Source: Streptomyces sp. NBC_00239 (GTDB lineage: Bacteria > Actinomycetota > Actinomycetes > Streptomycetales > Streptomycetaceae). From it: a stretch of DNA of 64,000 nucleotides. Positions 60,195 through 64,000 of this stretch are shown in pieces (the first letter of the stretch is position 1; each line of letters starts with the position of its first letter). The position numbers were made by a program, and so were the translations under genes. The notes beneath the pieces are model-generated. The model had not been told where the DNA came from. It saw only the letters and a list, made by a program, of their open reading frames with translations, and searched no databases. The stretch lies in the NCBI RefSeq assembly GCF_036194065.1, contig NZ_CP108095.1, positions 930,001 to 994,000 of the forward strand, given 5' to 3'.

Positions 60195-60839
60195 ATGGCC
60201 ATCAAGCGCCGTCCACTGCGCGAGGAGATTCGCGACGAGCTGATGGAACGGCTCACCCGTGGCGAGTTCCCCGCGGGCAGCGATGTCAACGAGGCTGTCC
60301 TGGCAGCCGAGTTGGGCGTCAGCCGGACGCCGCTGCGCGAGGCGCTGATCACGCTGGCGGGTGAGGGCGTGCTGGAGAGCAGTCAGGGCCGCGGCTTCCG
60401 CTTCGCACCGGTCAGCCGCAAGGAGTTCCGCGAACTGGTCGCCATCGTCGCGGCCTTGGAGGCGCTGGCGCTGGAGTCGTCCGACCCCGCGCACCTGCGC
60501 ACGATCGCCCCGCAGCTGCTGGCGATGGCCCAGGGCTTCCCCGACGCGGTGGCCGAGCACGCGGTGGTCGACCGGCGCGACGACGAATGGCACGGCCTGC
60601 TGCTCAGCGGCTGCCCGAACGAGCGCCTGCTGGACCTGCTCACCGGCGTGAAGGCCGGGATGCGGCGCTACGAGAACCTGGTGGTAGCCGAGGACCAGCC
60701 GGTGGCCCGCGAGTCCGAGGAGCACTGCGAGATCGCCCGCAGGCTCCTGGACGAGGACCTGGCCGGCGCCATCGAGGCGCTCAGGGCGAACTGGGTGGGC
60801 GGCATGGAGCGCATGCTGGCCCACATCCCGGCGGACTAG
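60195..60839 (+). CDS. GntR-family regulator, FadR/FCD subfamily
   Basis: A 214-residue regulator. ATG 60195 follows AGGGGG and begins MAIKRRPLREEIRDELMERL. The winged helix is complete: LTRGEFPAGSDVNEAVLAAE, LGVSRTPLREALITLAGEGV, LESSQGRGFRFAPVS. The helical FCD ligand domain runs from about residue 75 with the metal-binding D and H residues expected in VVDRRDDEWHGLLLSGCPNE and ESEEHCEIARRLLDEDLAGA. FCD regulators sense organic acids or sugar acids, hinting at the catabolite of the divergent GH42-GcvP-like-ABC operon. Its TAG stop is part of the CTAG target site of the adjacent IS701 element; the coding frame is not damaged. Confidence 0.93.
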   Translation: MAIKRRPLREEIRDELMERLTRGEFPAGSDVNEAVLAAELGVSRTPLREALITLAGEGVLESSQGRGFRFAPVSRKEFRELVAIVAALEALALESSDPAHLRTIAPQLLAMAQGFPDAVAEHAVVDRRDDEWHGLLLSGCPNERLLDLLTGVKAGMRRYENLVVAEDQPVARESEEHCEIARRLLDEDLAGAIEALRANWVGGMERMLAHIPAD

Positions 60840-62264
60840 TACTCCAGCCGTAGATCGTGATCTTCATGGCTGGGCGGCTGCTTGCCGTCGGTAGTGGCAG
60901 TCGCGGGCGCGGGCCTGGTGTCGGCGTCGCCAGTGTGACCCGCGGAGTCGGTGCGCGAGGTCGTGGGCCCGGCTGGTCAGGGTGGTGAACAGGCGTTGGA
61001 TCTCGTTGCAGGTCAAGGGGATCAGGTCGTCGGGGGCGGGGTGGTCGCGGCGTTCGGCGGCTGCGGTGACGGCGAGGAAGGCGTGGGCGAGCATCGCGAG
61101 GGTGACCCAGCGGTGCCAGGAGGTCCAGCGGCGGACCTGGTGCTCGTCCAGCCCCGCCAGGCCCTTGCCGGCCTGGAAGGTCTCCTCCACCGTCCAGCGC
61201 CGTCCGGCCACCCGCACCAGGTCGGACAGCGGGACGGAGTGGGGTGAGAAGCAGCGGGCGAAGGCGAGTTCGCCGCTTCTCCGGTTGCGGCGGACCAGCA
61301 GCCACCAGTGCCCGGCCGGTCGGCGGGGCCGTGGATGTCGGCCTGGGCCCAGTCGTAGTACCGCTCGCCCTTGGCGCCCGCTCCGGCCGAGCGCCGCTGC
61401 CAGGCCCGTTTCGGGATCTTCGCCACGATGGCCTTGGCCGGGAACTTCCCTGCCACCGTGGTGACTTGGTGGGTGCTGGAGACTGCCAGGACGTAGCCGG
61501 TCCGGCGGTCTTCCAGCGCGGCCCGCAGGTGCGGGTTGTCGCCGTAGACCTCGTCGCCGGCGACCCAGCAGGCGGGCGTTCCCGCATCCAGGGCCCGGGT
61601 GATCATCCGAGCCGCCAGTACCGGCTTGGTCGTGAAGGTGAGGTCTTCGGGGATGCCGGCGGTCCGGCAACGGTCGAGGTCGTCGGTCCACGAGCGCGGG
61701 ATGTACAGGGCCCGGTCGATCGCGGCATGCCCGCAGGCGGCGGAGTAGACGAGGTAGACGGCGACCTGGGAGTTCTCGATCCGGCCCGCCGTGCCGGTGT
61801 ACTGGCGCTGGACGCCGACCGTGGCGGTGCCCTTCTTCAGGTCGCCGGTCTCGTCGACCACCAGCACGGCTTCGTCATCGGCCAGGTGCTCGACCACGTA
61901 GGCGCGTACGTCGTCGCGGACCGCGTCGGCGTCCCACTTCGCGCGGTGCAGCAGGTGCTGCATGCCGTCCGGGGTGGAGTCGCCCGCGTGCTCGGCCAGC
62001 GTCCAGCAGTTCTTCCTTGGCAGGTCCGCCAGCAGGCCCACCACCAACGCCGTTGCGTGGCGGCGTGGTTCGACCCGCGCGAACCGGCCCGCGATACGGC
62101 CCGTCAGCTGGTCGAACATCGACCGCCACCGGGCAGGCACTACGCTGTGACCTGCGGCCACCGCCTGATCTTCGTTGGTCGACACAACTCACGATGATCA
62201 ACGGTGGCCGCAGCCGTCTCCGCACCGGCCCCGACCAGCAAGATCACGACCTATGGCTGGAGTA
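60840..62264 (-). mobile_element. IS701-family insertion sequence
   Basis: A 1425-base element. Its ends are 25-base inverted repeats: TACTCCAGCCGTAGATCGTG at 60840 and the inverse copy ending at 62264, 23 of 25 identical. CTAG flanks both ends (60836-60839 and 62265-62268), the YTAR-type four-base duplication of the family. It carries one transposase gene on the minus strand, which is frameshifted. A third, inverted end copy lies at 63204-63376. Confidence 0.92.
60864..62185 (-). pseudogene. IS701-family transposase, frameshifted
   Basis: The first 288 or so codons are in one frame from GTG 62185 and end at about 61320. The remaining 150 or so continue in another frame to the stop at 60864. 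The junction lies at DIHGPADRP, after which the expected AGHWWLLVRRNRRSGELAFA is in the shifted frame; one base appears lost in the GC-rich stretch near 61310-61325. The DDE residues are recognisable: VLVVDETGDLKKG, CWVAGDEVYGD and RWTVEETFQAGKG. Both parts together would make a full-length transposase of about 440 residues. The frameshift could be an inactivating mutation, a sequencing error, or less likely a programmed shift. Confidence 0.85.
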
Positions 62265-63053
62265 CTAGTCGGCCTGCAGGACGAAGAACAGGAAGCACAG
62301 GAAGCGCGGCTTGGCCGCGATGGCCTCGGGGAACATCTCGCGGGCGGCGGGATCAGGCTCCGGCTCGCTGATGACCGTAATCCGGAAACCGGCCCCGATG
62401 AAAGCCTCGATCATCGCGTGCAGCGGCCTGTTCCACCTGCTCACCAGGGCGGTATGGCCGCCAATGGTCCACTCCACGGTCCATTTGGCGGTGTCGAAGT
62501 AGTTGTGCTCGGCCTCGCGACCGGCCTCGCGGTGTATGAGGTTGATGGCAAAGGGATGGTCGACAGATGCGATCAGCCGACCGCCGGGCCTGAGTACGCG
62601 TCGCAGCTCGGCCAGCGCCGGCCCCCAGTCCTCCAGATAGTGCAGCACCAGGGACGCCGTTACATCGTCGAATGTGTCATCAGCGTAAGGAAGCGGGCTG
62701 CCCAGGTCCGCCACCTGCAGGTCCGCACCGTCGCCGAGCCGCCGCCGAGCCAGCTCCAGCATCCCGGCACTCGTGTCGAAGCCACTCACAACGGCGCCAC
62801 GGTCGCGCAGCGCGGCAAACAGGGCCCCCGAGCCGCAGCCGGCGTCGAGAATCCGTCGGCCGGCCACGTCTCCAGCGAGGGCCAGCATCGCGGGCCGCTC
62901 GTAGTAGGCATTGACCAGGTTGGTTTCGTTTGCGGCCGCGTACGCCTCGGCGAAGCTGTTGTAGTCGTTGGTCTTCGACGGTTCCGCACTCACTGCGGAC
63001 GGCGAGACCAGCTTGGTGGAGATCGCGTGCTCTTGGCGCTCACTTGAGATCAT
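62265..63053 (-). CDS. Class I SAM-dependent methyltransferase (Methyltransf_11 type), probable cargo
   Basis: A 262-residue methyltransferase, ATG 63053 (ribosome site weak). The SAM loop is RRILDAGCGSGALFAALRDR (about residue 70), then VVSGFDTSAGMLELARRRLG, ADLQVADLGSPLPYADDTFD and LRRVLRPGGRLIASVDHPFA, the usual motifs I to post-IV. The substrate-side C-terminus (NYFDTAKWTVEWTIGGHTAL, then MIEAFIGAGFRITVISEPEP) is like ubiquinone/UbiE-group small-molecule methyltransferases. It is less GC-rich (60-65% in lines I counted) than the neighbouring operon (about 73%), supporting transfer. Its TAG stop lies in the CTAG bounding the IS. The function of the methylated product is unknown. Confidence 0.88.
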   Translation of the reverse strand: MISSERQEHAISTKLVSPSAVSAEPSKTNDYNSFAEAYAAANETNLVNAYYERPAMLALAGDVAGRRILDAGCGSGALFAALRDRGAVVSGFDTSAGMLELARRRLGDGADLQVADLGSPLPYADDTFDDVTASLVLHYLEDWGPALAELRRVLRPGGRLIASVDHPFAINLIHREAGREAEHNYFDTAKWTVEWTIGGHTALVSRWNRPLHAMIEAFIGAGFRITVISEPEPDPAAREMFPEAIAAKPRFLCFLFFVLQAD

Positions 63054-63111
63054 GGTGCGGGAGACGTGTGCTGCACCAGTTCAGTTCCGGGCCGCTCCCG
63101 ACGGCCCTCAC

Positions 63112-63200
63112 ATCCTTCGAGATCCAACGAGCCGTTCGTTCCCGAGTTCGTCCAGCACCGCCCGGTGCAGCCGACGCCACAGGCCGGCCTCGGTCCATAC
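63112..63200 (-). mobile_element. Fragment of an IS5-family-like transposase gene
   Basis: On the minus strand a short frame reads TEAGLWRRLHRAVLDELG, close to the N-terminal region of IS5/IS1373-type transposases (the TEAGVWxRLHxxLLxEL segment). It is open to a stop 11 codons later and has no start or DDE part. It lies between the methyltransferase start and the IS701 remnant. Confidence 0.5.
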
Positions 63201-63203
63201 CGA

Positions 63204-63376
63204 CCTGCACCGAGATCCAACGCCTGTTCACCACCCTGACCAGCCGGGCCCACGACCTCGCGCACCGACTCCGCTGGTCACACTGGCGACGCCGACACCA
63301 GGCCCGCGCCCGCGACTGCCACTACCGACGGCAAGCAACCGCCCAACCATGAAGATCACGATCTACGGCTGGAGTG
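63204..63376 (+). mobile_element. Remnant of a second IS701 copy, inverted relative to the first
   Basis: The plus strand encodes the last 48 or so transposase residues (EIQRLFTTLTSRAHDLAHRL then RWSHWRRRHQARARDCHYRR), nearly identical to the full copy, followed by the terminal inverted repeat ending GGCTGGAGTG at 63376 and CTAG at 63377-63380. The 5' part of the element is missing. Confidence 0.9.
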
Positions 63377-63436
63377 CTAGGCCGGAAGAGACGAGACGGC
63401 TCGGTACGGCGACGGCCGCCGGCCGGGCACGCGGTG

Positions 63437-63466
63437 TCGGCCCGCCCTTGCGAGAGGGCGGGCCGA
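63437..63466 (-). terminator. Terminator of the PPC-domain protein gene
   Basis: TCGGCCCGCCCT and AGGGCGGGCCGA pair perfectly (12 bp) around TGCGAG, 15 bases past the stop codon. Confidence 0.82.
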
Positions 63467-63480
63467 CTGCTGCTGCGGGG

Positions 63481-64000
63481 TCAGAACTCGGTCGTGACCT
63501 TGACCTTGGCGAAGCCCTTCTTCGCGTACAGGCTGAGGTAGACGTAGCCGGGCTTGGGGTTCTTGACGGTGAGGGTCTCGGCGTTGCCGCTCTTGACCGA
63601 GCGCTTCGTGTACGCGCTCTTGGACGCCCACGTGGTCGGGTTGTAGTAGAGGTCCGCGTTGCCGGTGCCGCCCGAGACGGTGATCTTCAGGGCGGAGGTG
63701 CCGGCCGGGACCTTCAGGTAGAAGTAACGGTGGTCCCCGGTGGGGGCCTTGATGCTGCTGCGGTAGCAGTTCGCACCCATGACCTGGGGGTTCGGGTCCG
63801 TGCACTTCGCCAGCAGCACGCCGAACTTGGTCGTGATCTTGACGTTGGCGAAGCCCTCCACCGCGTGCAGGCTGATGAAGACGCGGCCCGACGGGTTCTT
63901 GACGGTCAGGGACTCGGTGTTGCCGCTCTTCACCGAGCGCTGCGTGTAGGCGCTGGTGGTGGCCCAGGTGGTGGGGTTGAAGTAGAGGTCGGCGTTGCCG
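63481..64000 (-). CDS. C-terminal part of a secreted protein with pre-peptidase C-terminal (PPC) domains
   Basis: The frame is open to the right edge; only the last 173 residues are in the window. Two similar beta-sandwich units are visible. The first (cut) contains FNPTTWATTSAYTQRSVKSG, NTESLTVKNPSGRVFISLHA and GFANVKITTKF. The second has HRYFYLKVPAGTSALKITVS, GTGNADLYYNPTTWASKSAY, NAETLTVKNPKPGYVYLSLY and GFAKVKVTTEF. These are bacterial pre-peptidase C-terminal domains, which follow the catalytic domain in secreted metalloproteases (M4, M9 collagenase type) and some serine proteases. A two-cysteine linker (AKCTDPN...ANCYRSS) joins them. The catalytic domain lies outside, so the enzyme class is not known. 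Confidence 0.85.
   Translation of the reverse strand, partial: GNADLYFNPTTWATTSAYTQRSVKSGNTESLTVKNPSGRVFISLHAVEGFANVKITTKFGVLLAKCTDPNPQVMGANCYRSSIKAPTGDHRYFYLKVPAGTSALKITVSGGTGNADLYYNPTTWASKSAYTKRSVKSGNAETLTVKNPKPGYVYLSLYAKKGFAKVKVTTEF

Larger units (their letters stand above)
60840..63376. mobile_element. Composite-transposon-like block: IS701 copy, methyltransferase gene, inverted IS701 end
   Basis: The outer ends at 60840 and 63376 are inverted copies that match in 24 of 25 bases, better than the two ends of the complete IS. Both outer ends are followed by CTAG (60836-60839, 63377-63380). The methyltransferase gene lies between. Whether the block ever moved as a unit is inference. Confidence 0.45.

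Noticed and set aside
61022..62185. The 387-codon transposase frame taken as complete
   Set aside because: After about residue 288 its sequence turns to Pro/Ser-rich nonsense, while the conserved C-terminus continues in another frame.

Overview
The window is about 72-73% GC throughout, with third-position GC bias, GTG starts, chained ATGA/GTGA gene overlaps and intrinsic hairpins that lack U-tracts. With its gene families (GlxA-type AraC regulators, RHS and FG-GAP secreted proteins, a GH46 chitosanase, HelR, a GPP34 protein), this points to a Streptomyces or close relative. It looks like chromosomal arm-type DNA: many regulators, secreted proteins and accessory cassettes, and little core metabolism beyond one glyceraldehyde-3-phosphate dehydrogenase and a metY-metX pair. 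No rRNA, tRNA or CRISPR array was seen.

Left third (1-17 kb). An Old Yellow Enzyme gene runs off the left edge, divergent from a MarR regulator. Then come a GNAT acetyltransferase, an Lrp/AsnC regulator, a secreted three-repeat protein, a serine beta-lactamase-like hydrolase, an HSL-type esterase divergent from a PucR-type regulator, and a second GNAT gene. Next is helR, whose upstream region holds an exact copy of the rifamycin-associated element, so this is very probably a rifamycin-inducible RNA polymerase protection gene. A GPP34 gene, a GlxA-like regulator, gap, metY-metX (metX seems to start at CTG) and an FMN reductase with a SoxR-type box follow.

Middle (17-48 kb). A very large secreted RHS protein and a secreted DNRLRE/LGFP/FG-GAP-type protein are divergent. 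A GH46 chitosanase with its palindromic operator follows, then a MacB/FtsX-type ABC exporter. A small tailoring cassette holds a [3Fe-4S] ferredoxin, a cytochrome P450 and an O-methyltransferase. After it come a variant-repeat (LRV/HEAT-like) protein, thpR, an epimerase-like protein, a secreted endonuclease/exonuclease/phosphatase-LamG protein, a two-gene toxin-antitoxin pair with a degenerate Doc-like toxin, a nitrobindin-like protein and a one-chain ABC exporter.

Right (48-60 kb). One leftward operon of nine genes reads from a GH42 beta-galactosidase through GcvPA-like and GcvPB-like subunits, an AcoX-like NAD-kinase-fold protein, an SDR, a complete carbohydrate ABC importer (lipoprotein, two permeases) and a GH63/MGH-type hydrolase. 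A GntR/FadR-type regulator is divergent from it. The glycine-decarboxylase-like subunits lack familiar active-site loop sequences and have no gcvT, gcvH or lpd beside them. I regard this as the best candidate here for an undescribed pathway. Short tandem repeats fill both of the operon's gene gaps.

Right end (60.8-64 kb). An IS701-family element with a frameshifted transposase, a lower-GC methyltransferase gene, an IS5-type fragment and an inverted IS701 end fragment form a composite-transposon-like block bounded by CTAG. Beyond it is the C-terminus of a secreted protein with pre-peptidase C-terminal (PPC) domains, cut by the right edge.
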